Below, piece by piece: positions 54,875-62,861 of a DNA stretch of 64,000 nucleotides. A model generated the notes under the pieces. That model saw only the letters and a program-made list of their open reading frames with translations, did no database searches and was not told the origin of the DNA. The stretch spans positions 10,048,580-10,112,579 of the forward strand of contig NZ_AP025018.1 of NCBI RefSeq assembly GCF_019977735.1. Reading direction: 5' to 3'. Both the position numbers and the translations under genes were made by a program. The stretch is from Calothrix sp. PCC 7716 (GTDB lineage Bacteria > Cyanobacteriota > Cyanobacteriia > Cyanobacteriales > Nostocaceae). Within the stretch, counting starts at the first letter, position 1. Every line of letters begins with the position of its first letter.

Positions 54875-55639
54875 ATGGCGCCAGCGAAAGGTACACATTT
54901 AAAAGTTTGGGACTTACAAAAGGCTTATGGAAGTAAAACGGTTTTACATTCACTAAATTTAGAAGCACAACCAGGAGAGTTTATTGCAATAGTTGGGCGT
55001 AGTGGTTGTGGTAAAAGTACATTATTACGTTTGATTGCTGGTTTAGAAGCACCTACCGATGGTGGAGTATTACTAGATGGAGAACCCTTGCATCGGTTAA
55101 GTGATTCTGTAAGAGTAATGTTTCAAGATTCGCGCTTGTTGGAATGGAAGCGTGTTTTTGATAATGTTGGTTTGGGATTAAAGGGTGAAAATCGGCAGAA
55201 GTTAGTAAAGTGGGCATTAAAGCAAGTAGGACTTGAAGAGCGAGCTAACGATTGGCCAGTTATACTCTCAGGAGGGCAACGTCAACGGGTAGCGTTAGCA
55301 AGAGCATTGGTAAGCTCACCACGCTTATTACTGTTAGATGAACCTTTGGGCGCCTTGGATGCTTTGACTCGAATTGAAATGCACCACTTAATTGAAACTT
55401 TATGGCAGGAACAAGAATTTACAGCACTTCTAGTAACTCATGATGTAGAAGAAGCTGTAGTACTTGCTGATAGAGTGGTGTTAATTGAAGCAGGACAAAT
55501 TGTTCTAGACGAAGAGGTAAATCTTCCACGTCCAAGAGACAGAGCAAATCCAATATTTGTAGAAATTAGAGAAAGAGTGTTAGAGCGAGTCATGCGTCGC
55601 GAAGGCGCCAGTTTAGTTGCGGGATTAACTCAACGTTAG
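54875..55639 (+). CDS. ssuB: Sulfonate ABC transporter ATPase (SsuB-like 2)
   Basis: A 254-residue ATPase with Walker [11 protein letters not shown]-loop [17 protein letters not shown], signature [16 protein letters not shown], Walker [16 protein letters not shown] and switch VTHDVEEAV. It is a paralogue of 40970-41761; ssuC2-ssuB2 has the opposite gene order to copy 1 (B-C), so the pairs arose by separate assembly or rearrangement. Confidence 0.92.
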
Positions 55640-55642
55640 AGG

Positions 55643-55718
55643 ATGTCATTCTGAGCATAATGAAGAATCTAATATCTCAGTGTATACACCAGATGCTTCA
55701 CTACGTTCAGCATGACAT
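55643..55718. repeat. TGTCATTCTGAG...CAGCATGACA repeat
   Basis: Same family and length as 45389-45460; ends tgtcattctgagcat and ctacgttcagcatgaca. It lies between ssuB2 and the hydroxyacid dehydrogenase gene. Confidence 0.8.
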
Positions 55719-55759
55719 AGAATGACACTTTTAAACAGTCAGTATATGGAGAAATTTAG

Positions 55760-56719
55760 GTGAAACTTATCTTATCAATTGATATAGCTGCTGATATTGG
55801 AGTACATTTATCATCTAATGTTAAAGTTGTGCAGGTAAATAGAGATGGTGACTTTGACAGTGATGTTAGTGGCGCCGAAGTTCTTTATTTAAGTTGGCCT
55901 TTTCTTAAAAATCATATCCTTGATAATATATTCTCACAAGTTCCTACATTGCGTTGGCATCACACGACTAGCGCTGGAGTGGAGCATATCTTAACGAAAT
56001 ATTTGGATATTTATTTGGAGCGCGATATCATTCTTACTAATGGTGCGGGACTTCATGCAATTCCTATTGCCGAATTTGTTATTGCTTATATGCTTTCTCA
56101 CGCCAAGCATTTACCAGAGTTACACGCTTTACAAATTCAACGTCAATGGAAACGAGGTTTTAATATTGAAGAATTGACTGATACGACTTTATTAATTATT
56201 GGCGCCGGTGGTATTGGACAAGAAATTGCTGCGCGCGCTAAAGCTTTCGGTATAAAAGTTTTAGGTAGTCGGCGCCATCCCCAACCCGCAGCTAACTTTG
56301 ATTTAGTAGTAGGTGCTTCGGAGTGGCGCCATCTTTTACCAAAAGCTGATTATGTAGTAATTGCAACACCTTTAACACCAGAAACTAAAGGTTTAATTGA
56401 TGAAGCTGCACTGCGCTTATTAAGTCCTAATGCGTATTTAATTAATATTGCGCGAGGTGCAATTATTGACGAAAATGCACTCGTAAAAGCTCTTAGAGAA
56501 AGATGGTTCGCAGGCGCCGCATTAGACACGACTACTATAGAACCATTACCAGCAGATAGTCCATTATGGTCGCTTGATAATGTATTTTTAACACCACATT
56601 GCACGGCACATTCGCCAAAACTAAACCAACGTTCAGTAAAATTATTTATCGATAATCTCACACGTTTCCAAGTTAGATTACCGTTACAAAATGTAGTAAA
56701 TAAGCAAGCAGGATACTAA
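55760..56719 (+). CDS. D-2-hydroxyacid dehydrogenase family protein
   Basis: A 319-residue NAD(P)-dependent dehydrogenase. The nucleotide motif is IIGAGGIGQEIAARAKAFG near residue 147. Catalytic residues fit the family: Arg in NIARGAIIDE, Glu in TTTIEPLP and His in TPHCTAHSP. It could reduce or oxidise a hydroxyacid such as sulfolactate, but the substrate is not determinable. It has only one internal Met and one Cys. The old-yellow-enzyme gene follows after 38 bp, probably an operon. Confidence 0.88.
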   Translation: MKLILSIDIAADIGVHLSSNVKVVQVNRDGDFDSDVSGAEVLYLSWPFLKNHILDNIFSQVPTLRWHHTTSAGVEHILTKYLDIYLERDIILTNGAGLHAIPIAEFVIAYMLSHAKHLPELHALQIQRQWKRGFNIEELTDTTLLIIGAGGIGQEIAARAKAFGIKVLGSRRHPQPAANFDLVVGASEWRHLLPKADYVVIATPLTPETKGLIDEAALRLLSPNAYLINIARGAIIDENALVKALRERWFAGAALDTTTIEPLPADSPLWSLDNVFLTPHCTAHSPKLNQRSVKLFIDNLTRFQVRLPLQNVVNKQAGY

Positions 56720-56757
56720 TATTACAAAAATAAAAATAAAAATCAGGAATAAAATTA

Positions 56758-57822
56758 ATGGCACATCTTTTTGAACCAATCAAAATTCGTGAAGTTACGT
56801 TCCGCAACCGTATAGCAGTTTCACCAATGTGCCAATATTCTAGTACAAATGGATATGCCAACGAATGGCATTTAATTCATTTAGCTTCCCGCGCGGTTGG
56901 TGGTGCAGGTTTAGTTTTTACAGAAGCTGCTGCTATTGAACCCAAGGGACGTATTAGTCCTCAAGACTTGGGAATATGGTCTGATAAACACATCGAATAT
57001 TTGGAAAAGATTGTTCATAGTATAGATAAATATGGAGCAGTTGCAGGTATGCAACTTGCTCATGCAGGCCGAAAAGCTAGTACAGCAAAACCTAGTCGTG
57101 GAGGAAAACCAGTAGATGAGTCTCAAGAAGGGTGGCGCCCAGTAATTTCTAGTAGTGCCATTCCATTTAGTTCAGAACATCCAACACCTGAAGCTTTAAC
57201 TATTGAAGGTATTCAAGAAATCATAAATGCTTTTGTTCAAGCTGCTAAACGTTCTGCACAAGCTGGATTTAAAGTAATTGAAATTCATGCAGCACACGGA
57301 TATTTACTACATCAATTTCTCTCACCACTTGTTAACCAACGCGAAGACGAATATGGTGGAAGCTTTGAAAATCGTATTCGTTTATTAGTAAAGATTGTAG
57401 AGCGAGTACGCAGAATTTTGTCAGATAAATACTTACTTTGGGTAAGAATTTCTGCAACTGACTGGGTAGAAAACGGTTGGGATATTGAACAAAGTATAGC
57501 TTTGAGTCAAAAATTAAAATCTCTGGGAGTAGATGTAATTGACAGCTCATCAGGCGGAATTATTCCAGGTGTTAACATTCCATTAAAACCTGGTTATCAA
57601 ACAGAATTTGCCGAACGTATTCGACGTGAAGCAGATATTGCCACAGGCGCCGTTGGTTTAATTACATTGCCCGAACAAGCAGATGAAATTATTTGTACAG
57701 GTAAAGCAGATATAGTATTGCTAGGAAGAGAATTACTCCGAAACCCTTACTGGGCAAATTCAGCAGCTAAACAACTAGGACACGAAAAACTCTGGCCTCT
57801 ACAATACGATAGAGCTTGGTAA
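56758..57822 (+). CDS. NADH:flavin oxidoreductase (old yellow enzyme, YqjM class)
   Basis: A 354-residue FMN barrel enzyme. The N-terminus has KIREVTFRNRIAVSPMCQYSS with the Cys typical of the YqjM/thermophilic-like class. Later motifs are MQLAHAGRKAST, EIHAAHGYLLHQFLSPLVNQR, EDEYGGSFENRIRLL and DIVLLGRELLRNPYW. It reduces activated double bonds with NAD(P)H. It may process the carbon product of sulfonate cleavage or supply reduced flavin (inference). Confidence 0.92.
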   Translation: MAHLFEPIKIREVTFRNRIAVSPMCQYSSTNGYANEWHLIHLASRAVGGAGLVFTEAAAIEPKGRISPQDLGIWSDKHIEYLEKIVHSIDKYGAVAGMQLAHAGRKASTAKPSRGGKPVDESQEGWRPVISSSAIPFSSEHPTPEALTIEGIQEIINAFVQAAKRSAQAGFKVIEIHAAHGYLLHQFLSPLVNQREDEYGGSFENRIRLLVKIVERVRRILSDKYLLWVRISATDWVENGWDIEQSIALSQKLKSLGVDVIDSSSGGIIPGVNIPLKPGYQTEFAERIRREADIATGAVGLITLPEQADEIICTGKADIVLLGRELLRNPYWANSAAKQLGHEKLWPLQYDRAW

Positions 57823-57887
57823 TAATTTGCAACCTATACAACGGATGTAACGGATGTTCATATCATGTCCGGTTGATTACCTATAAT

Positions 57888-57915
57888 GTAGAGACGTTAC
57901 ATGTAACGTCCCTAC
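57888..57915. repeat. GTAGAGACG palindromic repeat
   Basis: GTAGAGACGTTACATGTAAC then GTCCCTAC, arms complementary with one mismatch. It lies in the gap 57823-58143, which also holds the motif at 58060. Confidence 0.85.
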
Positions 57916-58059
57916 GACGTTTGCCTGTACTACAAGTTTATTGTCGGTTGCCAAATAACTTTACAATTTATTAGATAAGCTAACAGTTAGATATACAAAA
58001 TTTTATTGAGATAGAATTGTATTTCACAAAACGATATGTAATGATATAATAAATACGGT

Positions 58060-58083
58060 AAACCGACCGATAAATAGTAGTAT
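58060..58083. promoter_or_regulatory. Sulfur-island motif, site A8
   Basis: Core CCGACCGATAAATAGTA, 61 bp before the GST start codon. AATACGGT lies immediately before it (58052-58059). Confidence 0.55.
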
Positions 58084-58143
58084 ACCTGTTTGACTGGTAT
58101 GCTGACAAGTTTTCATTCACAGTACTTTCGGGGAAAAAATTTC

Positions 58144-58827
58144 ATGAGTACAGTACAACTTTACTTTGCAAAAGGTTCTACTTTTTCTCAACGCACCCGT
58201 GTTGTTCTGCTCGAAAAAGGTATTGAATTTACTCCAATTGAAATAGATTTGCAGAATAAACCTGCTGAGTTCACACAAGTTTCACGATATGGCAAGGTTC
58301 CCGCTATCAAGCATGGGGATGTTGAAATTTATGAATCAGCCATTATCAATGAGTATCTAGATGAGGTGTTTCCAGAACCTCCTTTATTACCTCGTGACCC
58401 AGCAGCGAAAGCTGTTGCTCGTATTTTGATTGACTACGCGAACACTCGTTTAGTCCCTGGATTTAATAAACTACTAAGGGGTAAAGATACGACTGAACAA
58501 GAACAGGGACGAAAAGAGTTTACAGAATCTCTACTATATATAGAGCAAGAAATATTAGGTAAGCTTTCTAGTGGTGGACAATACTTTTTAGGGAATAAGC
58601 TGAGTTTAGTTGATATTAGCTTTTATCCTTGGTTTGAACGCCTACCATTATTGCAACGCTTTCGTAACTTTGCTTTACCATCTGAAACACCTCGCTTGCA
58701 GGAATGGTGGAATGTCTTGCGTGAAAGAGAGTCAATAAAAGCAGTAGAAAATCCTACTAGCTATTATATCGAGCGATTCTCGAAGATTCTCGGTACACCA
58801 GCTTTTGCAACTGCAAATCGTAATTAG
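58144..58827 (+). CDS. Glutathione S-transferase family protein, sulfur-free
   Basis: About 227 residues from ATG 58144 ([11 protein letters not shown]); the frame also opens at 58090. The thioredoxin-like domain begins with [25 protein letters not shown] and has [23 protein letters not shown] (Glu-Ser glutathione site); the C-terminal helical domain has [16 protein letters not shown]. It has no Met but the initiator and no Cys. It might cleave thioethers or remove sulfur groups from organosulfur compounds for scavenging (inference). Confidence 0.9.
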   Translation: MSTVQLYFAKGSTFSQRTRVVLLEKGIEFTPIEIDLQNKPAEFTQVSRYGKVPAIKHGDVEIYESAIINEYLDEVFPEPPLLPRDPAAKAVARILIDYANTRLVPGFNKLLRGKDTTEQEQGRKEFTESLLYIEQEILGKLSSGGQYFLGNKLSLVDISFYPWFERLPLLQRFRNFALPSETPRLQEWWNVLRERESIKAVENPTSYYIERFSKILGTPAFATANRN

Positions 58828-58844
58828 TGCGAGGATTAAACCTA

Positions 58845-59142
58845 TGAGTATAAACAGCCAAGTTTTATTGTAGGACTGAGTAAGCTAGCTCGTATCGTTG
58901 AAATGTATTCACGACGTTTACAGGTTCAAGAAAGATTGACAACACAAATTGCCGAAGCTGTCCACACAATTTTAGAACCTGAAGGTGTAGCCGTTGTCAT
59001 AGAAGCTACTCACATGTGTATGGTGATGCGGGGAGTGCAAAAACCTGGTTCTTGGACTGTTACTAGCGCAATGCTGGGTGTATTTCAAGAAGAAAAAAAT
59101 CGTCAAGAGTTTCTGAATTTAATTTCTCAGAATAAATCATAA
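58845..59142 (+). pseudogene. folE: GTP cyclohydrolase I, C-terminal fragment
   Basis: About 97 codons in frame after a TAA at about 58842. [19 protein letters not shown] then [11 protein letters not shown] and [20 protein letters not shown] match the C-terminal 40-45% of FolE, including the zinc-ligand Cys in HMCM. The N-terminal half with the other zinc ligands and GTP-site residues is absent. ATG 58903 could start a shorter product but not an active enzyme. A relic of a folE copy fused by deletion behind the GST gene. Confidence 0.85.
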
Positions 59143-59152
59143 AAAATTAAAT

Positions 59153-59180
59153 GTAGAGACGCGATTTATCGCGTCTCTAC
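59153..59180. repeat. GTAGAGACG palindromic repeat
   Basis: GTAGAGACGCGAT-tt-ATCGCGTCTCTAC, perfect 13-bp arms, nearly identical to the copy inside modBC. It lies between the folE relic and the convergent sulfatase gene and may terminate both. Confidence 0.85.
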
Positions 59181-59194
59181 AAAATCCATGATAA

Positions 59195-60505
59195 TCAAGT
59201 AGAATATGGTTCTAATTCAGATTCCCATTTTTGATACTCCGCACGTAGTTGCTCAAATATGCTTACATACTCAAATTGCAGATCAATTTCTTCTTTACTA
59301 TCTGTTGCTAAATTGAAAAGAAATTCCTTATCCCCAGTTTTTACATACTTCCATTCTCCACTACGAACGGCGCCTTGTAACACTTTTGGTGGTAAAACTG
59401 GTGTATCAATACCTTTATAGCGCCAAAATAGGGTTCTAGGATGAATTGGTGCTTCTCCTTTAATAATAGGAAGTAAATTTTCACCATCAAGAGGATAATT
59501 CGGGTCAGGTAAGGTATCTGTTGCAGCTAAAATTGTTGCAGTAATATCGTGGGTGATGATTACTTGGTCGTTAACTTGGTTAGGTGCTATTACACCTGGA
59601 AAACGTATATAAGTAGGAACTCGAATACCTCCTTCATATACGTAGCCTTTTTTACCTTGAAACTCACCTAAATTCGAGAACTTTTCACCACCATTATCAC
59701 TAGCAAAAATAACTATAGTATTATCTGCAATACCCGCTTCATCAAGCGCTTGCAATAATTTCCCAACACCTTTATCTAAACTTCTAACTACAGCAGCATA
59801 AGATTCTGCCGTTCCCGTATTAATCCAACTTTGTAGACCATCTTTACCAATTAATGCATTACTAAGTTCTATATCATCAGGTCCTTCCCAAGGCCAGTGC
59901 GGCGCCGTGTGGTGTAAACTCAGGTAAAAAGGCTGATTGCGTTGTCTTTTGATAAATTCAATTGCATGGTCAGTAAACAAATCTGTAATGTAACCTATAT
60001 ACTGCACTGGAACCTCTGCTTCCCAAAGGTCTGGTTCTCCTGAAGTATCTACGTGACGAAAATAATCAATGGCGCCGCTAAAATTACCAAAGAATTCATT
60101 GAACCCACTCTGCAAAGGACTGTACTTAGGTAAATAACCACAGTGCCATTTACCAATCAGAGCAGTATCATAACCATTAGCCTTCAACAACGACGCAACA
60201 GTAGGGTGTTCAGGAGGTAATCCTACACTATCACCTGCTTGTTGGGCGCCGAGTAAAGGTTCTTGATTACCAATTGGCAACCTGCCCGGATAACGACCTG
60301 TAAAAAAACTAACGCGCGTTGGTGTACAAACCGGAGACGACGAATAAGCTTGACTAAAACGCACTCCTTCAGAAGCCAACTTATCTAAATGTGGCGTTTG
60401 ATAATTCTGCTGTCCATCAATACTCAAATCCCCCCATCCCAAATCATCAGCCAGAATGAATACCACATTCGGACGCTGTACATTATCAGAACTTGTGAAA
60501 ACCAT
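59195..60505 (-). CDS. Arylsulfatase-type sulfatase, sulfur-poor
   Basis: A 436-residue type I sulfatase. Metal ligands begin with ILADDLGWGD; the formylglycine signature is Cys60-Thr-Pro-Thr-Arg64 (SPVCTPTRVSFFTGRYPGRL), and ALIGKWHCGY and FASDNGGEKFSN complete the site. It hydrolyses sulfate esters to release sulfate. There is no signal peptide, so it is probably cytosolic and needs esters to be imported. Only the initiator Met and two Cys (one the catalytic one) remain in 436 residues. Activation needs a formylglycine-generating enzyme encoded elsewhere. Confidence 0.93.
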   Translation of the reverse strand: MVFTSSDNVQRPNVVFILADDLGWGDLSIDGQQNYQTPHLDKLASEGVRFSQAYSSSPVCTPTRVSFFTGRYPGRLPIGNQEPLLGAQQAGDSVGLPPEHPTVASLLKANGYDTALIGKWHCGYLPKYSPLQSGFNEFFGNFSGAIDYFRHVDTSGEPDLWEAEVPVQYIGYITDLFTDHAIEFIKRQRNQPFYLSLHHTAPHWPWEGPDDIELSNALIGKDGLQSWINTGTAESYAAVVRSLDKGVGKLLQALDEAGIADNTIVIFASDNGGEKFSNLGEFQGKKGYVYEGGIRVPTYIRFPGVIAPNQVNDQVIITHDITATILAATDTLPDPNYPLDGENLLPIIKGEAPIHPRTLFWRYKGIDTPVLPPKVLQGAVRSGEWKYVKTGDKEFLFNLATDSKEEIDLQFEYVSIFEQLRAEYQKWESELEPYST

Positions 60506-60582
60506 ATTAATATACTCTAAGTCGATAAACTTTAAGTAGTATACAATTAAAGCAGTAGCATTGCATAGAAGCTAGACTACTA

Positions 60583-60615
60583 TCTTGTGGAATGGGCAAG
60601 GATGCCCATTCTACC
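60583..60615. repeat. GGGCAAGGATGCCC hairpin repeat, copy 4
   Basis: ttgtggaatgggcaaggatg then cccattctaccc, between the sulfatase start and the MFS gene end. Confidence 0.8.
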
Positions 60616-61920
60616 CTACTTATATTCTTCTAAGGCGCCTAAGTTCCGTATTTGAGGCCAAATTGTTGCTACTGCAATTACTACTAATATTGTTCCTACA
60701 CCTCCAGCGACTACAGATACTACTGGTCCTAAAAATGCGGCTGCTAAACCTGACTCAAAACTTCCTAATTCATTCGATGCGCTAATAAATACGCTGTTAA
60801 TTGCTGCTACTCTACCACGTAAGTTGTCAGGTGTACGAATTTGGACTAGGGTGTGACGAATTACGACGCTGATAGCATCTAAGGCGCCACTTAATAAAAG
60901 CATTAGTAATGATAACCAGTATGAACGCGATAATCCAAATATAATTGTGACTACTCCAAAGCCAACTACTGACCATAATAATGCTGGGCCTGCTTTACGT
61001 AATGGTGGTAAGTGTGCTAGTGTTACCGCCATAATCAAGGCGCCTATCGATGATGCTGCTTGTAAACATCCTAGTTCAAATGGTCCGACGTGCAAAATAT
61101 CTTTAGCAAATATAGGAAGTAATGCTACTGCACCTCCTAATAATACGGCGAACATATCTAGAGATATTGCTGCTAATATTAATTGGTTGTCCCAAACGAA
61201 TTTGGCACCTGATGCGAGTGCTTTGAAAGATATTCGTTCTTTGGAACGGGTGAATGCTGGCTCTTTAATCATTGCTGTTGATAGAAAACATAGCAATCCT
61301 GCTATCGCTGCCATGATATATACACCTGTGGCGCCTTTCATAACTGCAATTGCCATTCCTCCTAAAGCTGGCCCGACTACTGAAGCAAGTTGAAAGCTGC
61401 TACTATTCCAAGTTGCGGCATTTGTAAAGGCTGTTACGGGTATTAACTGAAATAATAAAGCGTCACTTGCTGGTTTGAGAAACGCTCTGGCAATCCCTGT
61501 CAAAATTAAAATCGCGTAAATTAAAATTATGGCGTTTTGTGTATGGGTATAAGAAATTACGGCTAAACCAAACGAACATAAAGCAAGTACCCCTACAGAA
61601 ATTAACCATATCGGTTTACGACGAAAGCTATCTGCAACCTGACCTGCTATTAAAGTTAGCAAAATCATGGGTGTAACTTGTGCTAGTCCAATACGCTTGT
61701 TGCCATCAACAAAAGGATGATTCATAACTAATGAGAATCCTAAAGCCGCAGCTTTTTCGACTACCGTAGGATATAAATCTTCACCACCAAATGTCATTCG
61801 AGGTTGTGCGATGGCTGACTCCAACGCTCCTAAGTCTCGTACTCCCGATGCTCCTCCAGATTGATTAATAATTTGGCGATGCAGTGAAAGGACTTCTAGC
61901 AGTGATAAATACCGAATCAT
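60616..61920 (-). CDS. Chimera: Doc-toxin N-terminus fused to truncated MFS transporter
   Basis: A 434-residue open frame. Residues 1-78 are a Doc/Fic death-on-curing toxin: YLSLLEVLSLHRQIINQSGG, GLLESA-like GALESAIAQP and the Fic motif HPFVDGNKRIG (His68). At about residue 79 it changes to an MFS exporter (TPMILLTLIAGQVADSFRRKP..., then about ten helices), without the usual first helix. The Doc C-terminal helices are lost. Both parents are truncated, so a deletion near nucleotide 61685 joined them in frame. It overlaps the antitoxin stop by 4 bp. It may be non-functional or a membrane protein with a cytosolic Fic stub. Confidence 0.85.
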   Translation of the reverse strand: MIRYLSLLEVLSLHRQIINQSGGASGVRDLGALESAIAQPRMTFGGEDLYPTVVEKAAALGFSLVMNHPFVDGNKRIGLAQVTPMILLTLIAGQVADSFRRKPIWLISVGVLALCSFGLAVISYTHTQNAIILIYAILILTGIARAFLKPASDALLFQLIPVTAFTNAATWNSSSFQLASVVGPALGGMAIAVMKGATGVYIMAAIAGLLCFLSTAMIKEPAFTRSKERISFKALASGAKFVWDNQLILAAISLDMFAVLLGGAVALLPIFAKDILHVGPFELGCLQAASSIGALIMAVTLAHLPPLRKAGPALLWSVVGFGVVTIIFGLSRSYWLSLLMLLLSGALDAISVVIRHTLVQIRTPDNLRGRVAAINSVFISASNELGSFESGLAAAFLGPVVSVVAGGVGTILVVIAVATIWPQIRNLGALEEYK

Positions 61921-62114
61921 GCTAAACGCTTATATAAGTCAGTATTTTTTTGCAGTACATAGCCTGCAGCGCTCGTATAATCAGCTTGCGGATGATTCAG
62001 CCATTCGCTTATGCTAATGCGTAAAAACTCCTCCGGAGAAATGCCGAGTTCCCGTGCTAACTCTTGCATCTTCTCAAATTGTTGATCCGAAATGTTTATT
62101 GTTATGGAAGCCAC
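61917..62114 (-). CDS. Antitoxin of Doc-type toxin-antitoxin pair
   Basis: A 65-residue protein: ribbon-helix-helix-like N-terminus (MASITINISDQQFEKMQELARELGISPEE without long hydrophobics) and a C-terminal tail (GYVLQKNTDLYKRLA) likely to clamp Doc. The ATGA overlap with the toxin part downstream is the normal arrangement. It remains intact although its toxin is fused to a transporter. Confidence 0.8.
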   Translation of the reverse strand: MASITINISDQQFEKMQELARELGISPEEFLRISISEWLNHPQADYTSAAGYVLQKNTDLYKRLA

Positions 62115-62417
62115 AAGGAAAGCCTATAAAAGCTGATAAATTACTTGGTATCTTACTACTATAGCAGTTCTCACTCCCTTTGTCCTAGCCCAAGCTGTAC
62201 TTGTGTCTAGCAGTTGAGGCGTTGAAAAGTGAACCACGAATGCATAAATTTATTGCTTGGGTGAAAAAACAAAATCTCCAAAAACGAGTAATTGTACATA
62301 TCCCTTAAACTGACGCACGAGACGACATGGCGTAAAAACTACCAACTTAGATGCTGTGGTGCTACTACATCGTAAAAATAGCTAGCAAAAGTGACAGGCA
62401 TCTGATTTTTTCATTGA

Positions 62418-62437
62418 CTTTATGTTCAGTCATAAAG
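62418..62437. promoter_or_regulatory. Inverted repeat CTTTATG-n6-CATAAAG
   Basis: Perfect 7-bp arms in the gap 62115-62599, resembling a TetR-type operator (GACTTTATGTTCAGTCATAA). The regulated gene is unclear. Confidence 0.45.
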
Positions 62438-62525
62438 GATAGTATTCGGCGCCAAACAAGCGCGAGAATTGCTTTCTATCTTCGCAGAAACGACTCATCT
62501 ATCCAACAATAGTTAATTTTTTGAC

Positions 62526-62547
62526 AAAACATGTATATACATGTTTT
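62526..62547. promoter_or_regulatory. 22-bp perfect palindrome
   Basis: Half-site AAAACATGTAT and its exact complement, directly after TTGAC (62521-62525), about 55 bp before the fragment at 62600. Likely an operator for a dimeric repressor. Confidence 0.5.
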
Positions 62548-62599
62548 TGATGAAATTTGTCTAATGTACACAAACTAAGAATATAAATTGGTAAGAAAA

Positions 62600-62776
62600 A
62601 TGCCTAAATTCGATGAACATCCAACAGTCAAAAGTTTTTATAAAAAAGTTGCTAAGGTCGATGTTTTGCCGCAAACTACTACATTAGATGCAACTTTGCT
62701 GCGAGATTTATGTTTGGAGATGGGCGCCGATGATGTGGGGTTTATCGACATTGACCGACCAGAAATTACTAATTAA
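62600..62776 (+). pseudogene. Truncated 4Fe-4S (QueG-like) protein, N-terminal fragment
   Basis: About 58 codons from ATG 62600. LDATLLRDLCLEMGADDVGF followed by IDIDRPEI resembles the N-terminus of a 4Fe-4S double-cluster reductase family related to epoxyqueuosine reductase; the Cys-rich clusters and the rest are missing. A stop follows TN and a fragment of the dispersed repeat lies 40 bp beyond. Identification rests on a short stretch and is tentative. Confidence 0.45.
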
Positions 62777-62816
62777 AAACAGGATATTTTTGCAGCTTTT
62801 AGTAGAGCAATCACAA

Positions 62817-62843
62817 GAGAGATGCTTCGTTCCTCAGCATGAC
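62817..62843. repeat. Partial dispersed repeat (GATGCTTCG...CAGCATGACA)
   Basis: agagatgcttcgttcctcag then catgaca matches the right end of the 45389 and 55643 elements. Confidence 0.6.
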
Positions 62844-62861
62844 AAAAGTATAAATTTTGTT

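Noticed and set aside
60947-61393. 148-codon plus-strand frame opposite the MFS part of the chimera
   Set aside because: Antisense of hydrophobic helices; typical spurious frame.
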